A stretch of 8,907 nucleotides of DNA. Origin: a bacterium. GTDB lineage: Bacteria; Patescibacteriota; Minisyncoccia; Phycocordibacterales; UBA1550. Positions 1 to 6,940 of the stretch are shown piece by piece (position 1 is the stretch's first letter; the number at the start of each line of letters is the position of its first letter). The stretch lies in assembly GCA_021812665.1 (NCBI GenBank), contig JAKAMX010000031.1, positions 1-8,907 on the forward strand, given 5' to 3'. The translations under genes and the position numbers were made by a program. The notes beneath the pieces are model-generated. The model searched no databases, was not told where the DNA came from, and saw only the letters and a program-made list of their open reading frames with translations.

Positions 1-1
1 T

Positions 2-2302
2 TATGTTCTCGATATGTTCCCGTATCCATCGGGGGAGGGACTTCACATTGGTCACCCAAAGGGATATATCGCTACCGATGTATATTCCCGCATGAAAACA
101 ATGCAAGGATATAGTGTGCTTCACCCAATGGGGTGGGATGCGTTTGGTTTGCCCGCAGAACAATATGCGATCAAAAATAAAGTGCATCCACGTGCCGCAG
201 TAGATAAAAACACCGCGCGTTACAAGGAACAACTTTCAGTCATTGGATTTAATTATGATTGGGGGCGAGAAATAAACACCACTGATCCTGGTTTCTATAA
301 ATGGACGCAATGGACCTTTCTAAAAATGCTCGAGAAGGGGCTTGCGTATGAGTCGTACGAACCGATTAACTGGTGCCCGAGCTGTCAGACTGGTCTCGCA
401 AATGAGGACCTTGATGGTGATGCATGTGAGCGCTGTGGCACACAGGTTGAAAAGAGACCCATGCGACAATGGGTGATCCGCATCACTGATTATGCCGAGC
501 GCTTGCTTGCCGACCTCGATGATCTCAACTGGCCAAATTCTATAAAGGAATCTCAGAGAAACTGGATAGGGAAGAGCGAGGGTGCAGAAATTGATTTTCC
601 GATTGAAAATAGCGATCGGGTTGTAACGGTATTTACAACGAGACCAGACACTCTTTTTGGGGCAACGTTTGTTGCATTTTCTGCAGAGCTTGCACAAAAG
701 TGGCTTGCAGATGGAGTCGCAATGAGCGCAGAGGTGCAAGACTATATAAAAAAAACACTTAAAGAAAACGAGCGCCGCACTTTTGACGAAAAAGAAAAAA
801 CAGGGATTTTTTCTGGTTTTTATGCAATAAATCCTGCGAACAAGAAACGCATACCCGTATGGATCGTGAACTACGTGCTTGGAGGTGTTGGTACGGGAGC
901 AATCATGGCGGTACCCGCTCATGACGAGCGCGATTTTGATTTTGCAAAGAAATATGACCTTCCGGTCATTATGGTTGTTTGCCCCAATTATCCTGCTCCA
1001 TCCTGCCCAATACTTGATTGTGCATACACCGGCTGCGGGAAACTTGTAATGTCAGGAAACTACACCGGACACGAGAACGAAGTTGCAAAAGCGCGTATCA
1101 CTGAGTTTGTTGGTGGTCGCATGGTCACGAAATACAAACTCAAGGACTGGGTATTTTCACGACAGCGCTACTGGGGAGAGCCTATCCCGGTTATTCATTG
1201 TGAAAAAGATGGCGTCGTTCCGGTGCCAGAGGAAGACCTGCCGGTTGTACTTCCAGATGTTGAGTCATACGCGCCAACAGGCACCGGAGAGTCGCCACTT
1301 GCTGATATTGCTGATTGGGTCAATGTAAAATGTCCAAAGTGCGTAGGCCCCGCAAAGCGCGAGACAAACACTATGCCACAATGGGCGGGTTCGTCGTGGT
1401 ATTACTTGCGCTATATTGACCCGACAAACGCGCATGCGCTTGTTGATAAAGAAAAAGAAAAATATTGGTCACCCGTCGATATGTATGTAGGTGGAGCGGA
1501 GCACGCGACACGGCACCTTATTTATGCGCGCTTCTGGCACAAGTTCCTTTTGGATATTGGCGTTGTGAATTATTCAGAACCATTTAAGCGACTTCAAAAT
1601 GTAGGACTCATCATGGCGGAGGACGGTCGCAAGATGAGCAAGCGATGGGGGAACGTGATTAATCCTGACGATGTGGTTGCAACCTATGGCGCAGATACCT
1701 TGCGTATGTACGAGATGTTTATGGGGCCATTCAATCAAGGTGTTGCCTGGAGTACGGAGAGTATCATTGGGCCACGACGCTTCCTAGAGCGTGTGTGGCG
1801 ATTGCGTGACAAAATAGCAATAGACTCAAATGAATCACTCGTTGAAACAGCGCTTCATAAAACTATAAAAAAAGTTGGCGAAGATATTGAAACGTTTGGT
1901 TTCAACACCGCCATCGCATCGTTGATGATCCTCGTTAATGATCTCGAGAAAACTCCATCAATCTCGCGAAGTCACTATGAGATACTCCTCCGTATTATTG
2001 CTCCATTTGCTCCGCACATAACAGAAGAATTGTGGCACAACCTTGGCAATCAGGGATCGATACACAAAACGACGTGGCCGCATTATGATCCGGAAAAAAT
2101 AATAGAAAATGAGGTCACGATCGCAGTGCAGGTAAATGGAAAATTGCGCGACACTATCGTTGTCGCAAAAGATATTACCAACGCGGACCTTGAACAGGCC
2201 GCGCGCGAGCGCCCGCTCATTCAAAAATGGGTTGAAGGGAAGGCGGTTCAAAAAGTGATTGTGGTACCAGGGAAGTTGCTCAATATCGTGATTCGAGAAT
2301 AG
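2..2302 (+). CDS. leuS: Leucyl-tRNA synthetase, partial (N-terminus outside window)
   Basis: Class I aminoacyl-tRNA synthetase that charges tRNA-Leu with leucine in the cytoplasm. The frame is already open at base 2 (Y-V-L-D before MFPYPSG), so the ATG at 14 is internal and roughly 30-40 residues are missing. Counting from that Met: HIGH is at 11-14, a zinc-type CxxC pair at C121/C124 and C138/C141, and the CP1 editing domain has the threonine-rich TTRPDTLFG (208-216) and the HDERD motif (303-307), so proofreading looks intact. Then come the RQRYWGEPIP segment (383-392), GGAEHATRHL (493-502) and the signature lysine motif as KMSKR (540-544; bases 1631-1645). There is hardly any sequence between the core and KMSKR, so the leucine-specific insertion seen in E. 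coli LeuRS is absent. The anticodon-binding and C-terminal domains follow to a normal end. No terminator is visible after the TAG. Confidence 0.97.
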   Translation, partial: YVLDMFPYPSGEGLHIGHPKGYIATDVYSRMKTMQGYSVLHPMGWDAFGLPAEQYAIKNKVHPRAAVDKNTARYKEQLSVIGFNYDWGREINTTDPGFYKWTQWTFLKMLEKGLAYESYEPINWCPSCQTGLANEDLDGDACERCGTQVEKRPMRQWVIRITDYAERLLADLDDLNWPNSIKESQRNWIGKSEGAEIDFPIENSDRVVTVFTTRPDTLFGATFVAFSAELAQKWLADGVAMSAEVQDYIKKTLKENERRTFDEKEKTGIFSGFYAINPANKKRIPVWIVNYVLGGVGTGAIMAVPAHDERDFDFAKKYDLPVIMVVCPNYPAPSCPILDCAYTGCGKLVMSGNYTGHENEVAKARITEFVGGRMVTKYKLKDWVFSRQRYWGEPIPVIHCEKDGVVPVPEEDLPVVLPDVESYAPTGTGESPLADIADWVNVKCPKCVGPAKRETNTMPQWAGSSWYYLRYIDPTNAHALVDKEKEKYWSPVDMYVGGAEHATRHLIYARFWHKFLLDIGVVNYSEPFKRLQNVGLIMAEDGRKMSKRWGNVINPDDVVATYGADTLRMYEMFMGPFNQGVAWSTESIIGPRRFLERVWRLRDKIAIDSNESLVETALHKTIKKVGEDIETFGFNTAIASLMILVNDLEKTPSISRSHYEILLRIIAPFAPHITEELWHNLGNQGSIHKTTWPHYDPEKIIENEVTIAVQVNGKLRDTIVVAKDITNADLEQAARERPLIQKWVEGKAVQKVIVVPGKLLNIVIRE

Positions 2303-2342
2303 CGCAATGCTGGAGCGGGGAGGGGTATCCGGGGTGAAGGAC

Positions 2343-2371
2343 TTGACCAGAACCGCAAAGGGTGATAGAAA
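2343..2371 (+). promoter_or_regulatory. Candidate sigma-70-type promoter upstream of the sigma4/HARE gene
   Basis: TTGACC (2343-2348, five of six matches to the -35 consensus) is followed after exactly 17 bases by TAGAAA (2366-2371, four of six matches to TATAAT). A TG one base before the -10 box (2363-2364) makes an extended -10. Transcription would start near 2378, giving a leader of about 40 bases before the ATG at 2420. It lies in the only sizeable gap before this gene, after the leuS stop. Motif match only; no experimental support. Confidence 0.45.
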
Positions 2372-2381
2372 GTAGGTACAT

Positions 2382-2401
2382 TTTATAGAGGGTTTATAGG
2401 G
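2382..2401 (+). repeat. Tandem near-repeat TTTATAGAGGG / TTTATAGGG in the leader
   Basis: Two directly adjacent copies, 11 and 9 bases long (2382-2392 and 2393-2401), differ only by a two-base indel. They sit just downstream of the candidate promoter's expected start and 18 bases before the start codon. Tandem sites here could bind a regulator, possibly the downstream DNA-binding protein itself, but this is inference from position. The GAGGG and AGGG parts resemble Shine-Dalgarno cores but lie too far from the ATG. Confidence 0.4.
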
Positions 2402-2419
2402 AAATAACAATTATTATTT

Positions 2420-3448
2420 ATGCCTGCAATTACGTTTAAACCAAAACAGGTCACCAAGCGTCTCCTTGTGCCGCTTTCGGCGCGAACGCTCGATGTCATG
2501 ACCAAGCGATATGGTCTCGGCGAGGAAACTACGCGTATGACACTCGATGCAATCGGCGGTACGTATGGGATCACCCGCGAACGTGTTCGCCAGATCGAGA
2601 ACTTTGCCTTGTCGCTGATCAAGAAATCAGAGGCTTTTAAAAAGGAGGCCGCTGTCTTCGAAGAGCTTCACAAACTTGTTATTTCTATGGGTGGTGTTGT
2701 GTGCGAGGAAGATTTTTTGATGCATCTCGCAAAAGACGCAAGCACACAGAACCACCTCTATTTCCTCTTGGTCCTCGGTGATCAGTTCAAGCGCGAAAAG
2801 GAAGACGAACACTTCAAGCACCGCTGGATCGTTGATGACAAGATCTCAATGAAAGTTCACCAGGCCATCAAGGACCTTTATGCATCGCTTTCAAACGAAG
2901 ATTTGATTCCTGAAAGTGAAATCCTGGCATCGTTCCTTACCCATCTCAAGGACGTATCGGAGCAGTACAAGAACGAAGAGATCACTAAGCGTTGGCTCTC
3001 GCTTTCAAAAACGATTGCAAAAAACCCACTCGGTGAATGGGGTGTTGCAAAGTCTCCAAACGTAAATGCACGCGGCATGCGCGACTATGCGTACTTGATT
3101 CTCCGCAAGCAAGGTTCCCCGATGCACTTCTCAGAGGTTGCTGAAGCGATCTCAGAGATCTTCCACAAGAAGGCTCACATCGCTACCTGTCACAACGAGC
3201 TTATTAAAGACAATCGTTTTGTGCTTGTTGGTCGCGGTCTCTATGCGCTCTCTTCATGGGGATATGAGAAGGGTGTTGTAAAAGACGTGATTCTTAAGGT
3301 TTTGAAAAAGGAAGGTCCACTTTCGAAAAAGGAGATCATTGATCGCGTTCTCAAAGAGCGTTATGTAAAAGAAAATACTGTTTTTGTAAATCTTCAGGAC
3401 ACAAAGTTGTTTAAAAAGATGAAAGACGGTAAGTACGCACTCGCGTAA
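2420..3448 (+). CDS. Sigma-70 region 4-like HTH and HARE-type winged-helix regulator
   Basis: Predicted 342-aa cytoplasmic DNA-binding protein, probably acting on transcription. Residues about 20-68 match sigma-70 region 4: RYGLG, then TLDAIGGTYG (41-50) and ITRERVRQIE (51-60), the classic turn and recognition helix that reads -35 elements. No region 2 or 3 (the -10-binding, core-binding parts) is present, so it is unlikely to be a complete sigma factor. A middle region (about 75-200) is mostly helical and charged. Residues about 222-285 (PMHFSEVAEAI to GRGLYALSSWGY) resemble the HARE-HTH domain known from the RNA polymerase delta subunit and other chromatin- or DNA-linked proteins. A further winged-helix-like segment (287-342) ends the protein. 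The ATG at 2420 is the natural start; no Shine-Dalgarno is close. It appears to be a single-gene unit between a candidate promoter and a strong terminator. Codon use is unusually restricted, suggesting high expression. Its targets are unknown. Confidence 0.85.
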   Translation: MPAITFKPKQVTKRLLVPLSARTLDVMTKRYGLGEETTRMTLDAIGGTYGITRERVRQIENFALSLIKKSEAFKKEAAVFEELHKLVISMGGVVCEEDFLMHLAKDASTQNHLYFLLVLGDQFKREKEDEHFKHRWIVDDKISMKVHQAIKDLYASLSNEDLIPESEILASFLTHLKDVSEQYKNEEITKRWLSLSKTIAKNPLGEWGVAKSPNVNARGMRDYAYLILRKQGSPMHFSEVAEAISEIFHKKAHIATCHNELIKDNRFVLVGRGLYALSSWGYEKGVVKDVILKVLKKEGPLSKKEIIDRVLKERYVKENTVFVNLQDTKLFKKMKDGKYALA

Positions 3449-3455
3449 TCAAGCT

Positions 3456-3491
3456 GGAAAAGGGCCGCCCGTGTACGGGCGGCCCTTTTCC
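3456..3491 (+). terminator. Strong intrinsic terminator, perfect 16-bp stem
   Basis: The arms 3456-3471 and 3476-3491 are perfectly complementary over 16 base pairs around a 4-base TGTA loop. The GC-rich core is flanked by AAAA on the left arm and TTTT on the right arm, and a run of five T lies at 3500-3504. It starts 8 bases after the stop of the sigma4/HARE gene. Because the stem has A and T tracts on both sides it could also stop transcription from the other strand, although no gene converges here. Confidence 0.9.
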
Positions 3492-3508
3492 GTTCTCAGT
3501 TTTTCCTG

Positions 3509-3514
3509 TATCAT
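3509..3514 (+). promoter_or_regulatory. Candidate -10 box (TATCAT) just before the membrane-anchored gene
   Basis: TATCAT matches the -10 consensus at five of six positions and ends 7 bases before the ATG at 3522. Transcription from it would start at or next to that ATG, giving a leaderless message. The matching -35 position falls on the terminator arm (TTTTCC), a weak match. A new promoter is expected here because the preceding terminator separates this gene from the one before, but the exact element is uncertain. Confidence 0.35.
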
Positions 3515-3521
3515 ACGATAT

Positions 3522-4742
3522 ATGGGTTCAAATCAAATTCCAGATTTTATGAGACTGTATGACCAAACAGTCTCTGCGTTCGTGATGCTGTTTAAGTGGT
3601 TCCCGTACTGGGGTCCATTTGTGTTTGCACTCATTTTCTGGGAGGAATGGGTACGCTATGTTCAGTCGCAATTCAGAGCAAACCTCAAGTGGGTGATGCT
3701 CGAAATCAAGATTCCCAAGACAATCAACAAAACTCCACTCGCAATGGAGATTGTATTGCAAACACTCCTCACTAAAGCGCCCGGCAATTGGTACGATAAA
3801 TATTGGAAAGGTAAAATTAAAGAATGGTCATCTCTCGAAATGGTTTCATTCGAGGGTCATATTAAATTTTTTATTAGAACCACCTCAAGTCTAAAAAACC
3901 TCGTTGAAACGCAACTGTATGGTCAGTATCCAGATATAGAAATTTTTGAAGTACCTGATTATACGCTCTATGTAGACTACAAACCGGGGAAGGCGAGTGA
4001 GTGGGCGATTGCGGCAGCAGAATATCAACTTACTAAAGCGGATCCATATCCGATAAAAACATACGTTGATTATGGTCTGGATTCTGCGCTATTAAAAGAA
4101 GAAAACAAGGTCGATCCGCTCACCTCAGTGATTGAATATTTGGGTTCAGCTGGGAAAGGGGAGCAAGTCTGGGTTCAGATTCTTGTTGCGGGGCCAGAAA
4201 AGCGCTACGCAAAGAAGGATGGCAGTATGGGAGATTGGAAAGATGAAGGTGCAGATCTTGTGAAAAAACTCACTGGTGCTGACAAAAAACCAGAGGAGGC
4301 AAAAGTTTCAGAAGGGGACCGAAATGCAGCAAAAGCTATCGAAAGAAGTTTTACAAAGGCTGGTTTTGATTGCGGTATCCGCGCGATTTATCTCGCAAAA
4401 AGCGACAAATTTAACCCAAGTCACATGAAAGCGCTTGGTGGGCTCTGGAGCGCCTTTTCTACCGGCAATCTAAATGGTTTCAGGCCAAAGGATCTCGCGT
4501 TCGGATTTGACTACCCATGGCAGGATTATGACAACATTCGTCTTGATGCAAAAAAAATGAAATTCTTTAAGGCATACAAATATCGTTCATGGTTCCATAA
4601 ACCACGTAAATTAAAACCGTTCACGTTGAATACTGAGGAGCTTGCAACCATCTTCCATTTCCCTGGAGGTGTAGCCCAGACTCCTACATTTGGTCGTATT
4701 CCTTCACGTAAATCAGAGGCGCCAATTAACCTGCCGATATAA
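3522..4742 (+). CDS. Membrane-anchored protein of unknown function, related to the N-terminal part of CPR secretion-type ATPases
   Basis: A 406-aa protein with one hydrophobic segment (about 20-40, rich in W, F and P) and then a large soluble part, so probably tethered to the cytoplasmic membrane by its N-terminus. After the anchor come IPKTINKTPLAMEIVLQTLL (64-83), the GFDCGIRAIYLAK segment (281-293), NLNGFRP (316-322) and a C-terminal motif LNTEELATIFHFPGG (369-383) followed by a proline-rich tail that ends the chain. From memory, this order of motifs occurs in Candidate Phyla Radiation proteins immediately before a VirD4/TraG- or HerA-like ATPase domain, and I believe the family is catalogued as DUF8128; neither is verified. 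No Walker motifs are present here, so this copy is a stand-alone version without the motor. The ATG at 3522 was chosen because the upstream GTG at 3471 lies inside the terminator stem. No Shine-Dalgarno is seen. Only 11 bases separate its stop from mltG, so the two may be cotranscribed. Function is unknown. Confidence 0.75.
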   Translation: MGSNQIPDFMRLYDQTVSAFVMLFKWFPYWGPFVFALIFWEEWVRYVQSQFRANLKWVMLEIKIPKTINKTPLAMEIVLQTLLTKAPGNWYDKYWKGKIKEWSSLEMVSFEGHIKFFIRTTSSLKNLVETQLYGQYPDIEIFEVPDYTLYVDYKPGKASEWAIAAAEYQLTKADPYPIKTYVDYGLDSALLKEENKVDPLTSVIEYLGSAGKGEQVWVQILVAGPEKRYAKKDGSMGDWKDEGADLVKKLTGADKKPEEAKVSEGDRNAAKAIERSFTKAGFDCGIRAIYLAKSDKFNPSHMKALGGLWSAFSTGNLNGFRPKDLAFGFDYPWQDYDNIRLDAKKMKFFKAYKYRSWFHKPRKLKPFTLNTEELATIFHFPGGVAQTPTFGRIPSRKSEAPINLPI

Positions 4743-4743
4743 T
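4738..4743 (+). promoter_or_regulatory. Perfect TATAAT overlapping a stop codon, just before mltG
   Basis: A consensus -10 hexamer spans the TAA stop of the preceding gene and ends 10 bases before the mltG ATG. Expected transcription would begin about 3-4 bases upstream of that ATG, almost leaderless. No -35 box or extended TG is visible at the right distance (the 17-base position reads AGAGGC), so this may be chance, since ATA-TAA codons create the motif. Confidence 0.25.
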
Positions 4744-4753
4744 TTATTTCACC

Positions 4754-5809
4754 ATGGATGAAATCAAAGAGCCTTTACCTGCTACAAAGCCGGAATCATC
4801 TACTCAAGTAGATACACAAAAATTTTCTTGGCAAACCATCAAGAGAATTTTTGGTCTCAACAATCGTTTTTCACTGCTTCTTTTTGCGGCTGCGCTTGTG
4901 AGTGTCGTCGTCGCCACCGCATTCGCATATTTCTTTTTACCACCTTCTGACTTTACTCCTCGCAGTACCTTTTTGGTAAAGGACGGTTCCTCGCTTGGTG
5001 AAGTATCCGTTGGTCTTGTTGGTGAGCATCTCATCCGATCGAGAACGGTGTTTGAGTTTTGCGCGATAACGATGGGTGGCGAAAAGCGTATTATGGCAGG
5101 GGAGTATTTATTCAAAGAGCTCGCGAACGCATGCTCGATTGCTCGTCGTATCGTAAATGGCGTATTTGGAATCCCGGTAGCGCGGGTCACTATCCCAGAA
5201 GGTCTTTCCAATAAAGAGGCCGCAGCTGTCCTGGCAAAAAGTCTTTCTCACTTTGATGCTGCAACTTTTATTAATGAAGCTGCAGATCAAGAAGGCTATT
5301 TGTTCCCTGACACCTACTTTTTCCCGGAAAATACCAGCGAAGCAGATGTCATTGCACGGATGAAGGTAAACTTCGAAAAGAAGATCAAGCTCTTCATGCC
5401 AGAAGTCGAAGCGTCTAAACATTCACTTCGTGACGTTCTCATTATGGCATCAATTCTCGAAAAAGAAGTTGCTACCGATGAAGACAGAGCTATCGTTTCG
5501 GGTATTCTCTGGAAGCGATTGGATCAATCAATCCCGCTTCAGGTTGATGCGCCGTTTATGTATATCTTGGGAAAGAAGTCGAGTGAGCTCACACAAACCG
5601 ATCTCAAAATGTATTCTGCATACAACACATACAAAAATCACGGCTTACCAAAGGGCCCGATCAACAATCCCGGCACCTCAGCAATTCGCGCGGCACTTTT
5701 TCCAAAGGCGACACCATATTTTTACTATCTTGCAGACAAGGATGGTGTAACACATTATGCAAAAACATTTGATGAGCACAAAGCAAATAAACAAAAATAT
5801 CTCCGATAA
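4754..5809 (+). CDS. mltG: Endolytic peptidoglycan transglycosylase MltG (YceG-like)
   Basis: Membrane-bound lytic transglycosylase that cleaves nascent glycan strands and is thought to set their length by ending polymerisation. The 351 residues comprise a short cytoplasmic N-terminus (1-38), one transmembrane helix (about 40-62), a LysM-like region (about 70-135) and the YceG catalytic domain. The hallmark MASILEKE is at 231-238; E236 aligns with the catalytic glutamate of E. coli MltG (E218). Further family marks are GYLFPDTY (181-188), LQVDAPFMY (262-270), YNTYKNHGLPKGPINNPG (290-307) and the C-terminal FYYLAD segment (323-328). Length and domain order are normal for the family. The ATG follows the upstream stop by 11 bases without a Shine-Dalgarno. 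Its 3' end overlaps the start of mnmA, suggesting coupled expression. Confidence 0.95.
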   Translation: MDEIKEPLPATKPESSTQVDTQKFSWQTIKRIFGLNNRFSLLLFAAALVSVVVATAFAYFFLPPSDFTPRSTFLVKDGSSLGEVSVGLVGEHLIRSRTVFEFCAITMGGEKRIMAGEYLFKELANACSIARRIVNGVFGIPVARVTIPEGLSNKEAAAVLAKSLSHFDAATFINEAADQEGYLFPDTYFFPENTSEADVIARMKVNFEKKIKLFMPEVEASKHSLRDVLIMASILEKEVATDEDRAIVSGILWKRLDQSIPLQVDAPFMYILGKKSSELTQTDLKMYSAYNTYKNHGLPKGPINNPGTSAIRAALFPKATPYFYYLADKDGVTHYAKTFDEHKANKQKYLR

Positions 5810-6899
5810 AAAGCGCGTACAAAAAACAAATAAGCGTGTCTTTGTTGGTATGTCGGGAGGAGTCGACAGCTCGGTGACTGCAGCACTCCTGCAAAAGGAG
5901 GGCTATGACGTTGTCGGCGTTTTCATGAAGGTCTGGGAACCTGATTTTTTACCCTGTACCTGGCGCGCAGAGCGCCTTGATGCGATTCGAGTGGCGGCCC
6001 ATCTCGGTATCCCTCTTCTTACATGGGATTTTGAAAAAGAGTATAAACAGGGTGTCGCTGATTATATGATCCGTGAATACAGGACAGGACGTACGCCGAA
6101 TCCCGATGTGATGTGTAACCGCGAAGTTAAATTTGGTGCCTTCTTCAATCGCGCGATAAAAGAGGGCGCTGATTTTGTCGCCACTGGTCACTATGCACGT
6201 GTTTCTCACGATAAAAAGAATAACCAATTTGTAATGCTGGCTGGCATTGATGCAAGCAAAGACCAATCATATTTTTTGTGGACGATCGGTCAAAAACAAC
6301 TTTCAAAAACAATTTTGCCGATTGGTGCATACAAAAAATCGCAAGTGCGCGCATTAGCGAAAAAATTTGCTTTGCCGACCGCCGAGAAAAAAGACAGTCA
6401 GGGGCTTTGCTTTGTGGGCAAGCTTGATATGAAAGATTTTCTCGCGCATTTTATGGAGGAAAAAAGAGGTATGGTGCTGGATGGGAAAGGGGAGGTCATT
6501 GGTCATCATCGGGGGGCATTTTTTTACACACTTGGTGAACGACACGGATTTACAATCACTGCAAAGGGGACTTTGGACGACGCGTATTATGTTGTCGCCA
6601 AAGATATCCCCGCAAACACAATAACTGTCGGGAAAAAAGATGGCGCTCAAGCTGCGTTATCAGCGCGCAAGACCATTGTGCTTACCGAAACAAACTATTG
6701 CAGGGGAGAAATTCTAAAGGAAGGAACAAATTATACTGCAGCAATACGTTATCATGGCGAGCTTTATCCCTGCGTGGTGCTGGGGGCAACGAAGGAGTCT
6801 TGTACGCTTGCTTTCAAACATCCTGTCGTTGTGGCTGCAGGTCAGTCAGTCGTTATATATAACAATGATGAATGTTTAGGTGGAGGAGTCGTCGTATAG
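5772..6899 (+). CDS. mnmA: tRNA-specific 2-thiouridylase MnmA
   Basis: Cytoplasmic enzyme that adds sulfur to uridine 34 of tRNA-Lys, -Glu and -Gln (s2U34), using ATP to adenylate the base. Counted from the ATG at 5772 (375 aa), the ATP-binding PP-loop SGGVDSS is at 28-34. TPNPDVMCN (108-116) carries the equivalents of E. coli D99 and catalytic C102 (here D112 and C115). The second catalytic cysteine is C213 in SQGLCFVG. GHYAR (139-143), KDQSYFLW (163-170), YTLGERHGF (252-260) and the C-terminal beta-barrel ending in CLGGG (368-372) are also typical, so the enzyme should be active. The start is uncertain: ATG 5772 overlaps mltG by 38 bases; ATG 5757 would add five residues and overlap by 53. 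No in-frame ATG, GTG or TTG lies closer to the conserved core, so an overlap with mltG seems real. No partner persulfide donor gene is visible here. Confidence 0.95.
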   Translation: MSTKQINKNISDKKRVQKTNKRVFVGMSGGVDSSVTAALLQKEGYDVVGVFMKVWEPDFLPCTWRAERLDAIRVAAHLGIPLLTWDFEKEYKQGVADYMIREYRTGRTPNPDVMCNREVKFGAFFNRAIKEGADFVATGHYARVSHDKKNNQFVMLAGIDASKDQSYFLWTIGQKQLSKTILPIGAYKKSQVRALAKKFALPTAEKKDSQGLCFVGKLDMKDFLAHFMEEKRGMVLDGKGEVIGHHRGAFFYTLGERHGFTITAKGTLDDAYYVVAKDIPANTITVGKKDGAQAALSARKTIVLTETNYCRGEILKEGTNYTAAIRYHGELYPCVVLGATKESCTLAFKHPVVVAAGQSVVIYNNDECLGGGVVV

Positions 6900-6940
6900 T
6901 CAGTTTATCAGCGTGTTTGTAACTAGTCGCCGTGTGTGCG

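Noticed and set aside
748..755. Run of eight A in leuS as a possible frameshift or slippage site
   Set aside because: The reading frame is intact on both sides with conserved motifs, so no programmed or sequencing frameshift is indicated.
320..922. 200-residue open frame on the minus strand inside leuS
   Set aside because: It runs antisense to a well-conserved LeuRS core, is cysteine- and arginine-rich as shadow frames often are, and shows no recognisable domain.
1958..2622. Minus-strand open frames across the end of leuS and start of the regulator
   Set aside because: They overlap two clear genes, have no domain match that I can see and no start signals.
3471..3521. GTG-started extension of the membrane-anchored gene by 17 residues
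   Set aside because: The GTG lies inside the terminator stem and the added residues translate the hairpin arm; ATG 3522 fits better with a -10-like box just before it.
5430..5750. Plus-strand open frame in another frame inside mltG
   Set aside because: It lies entirely within the conserved MltG catalytic domain and has no recognisable motif.
6900..6940. Possible terminator or promoter between mnmA and the nuclease gene
   Set aside because: The short gap shows no stable hairpin and no convincing -35/-10 pair; cotranscription is simpler.
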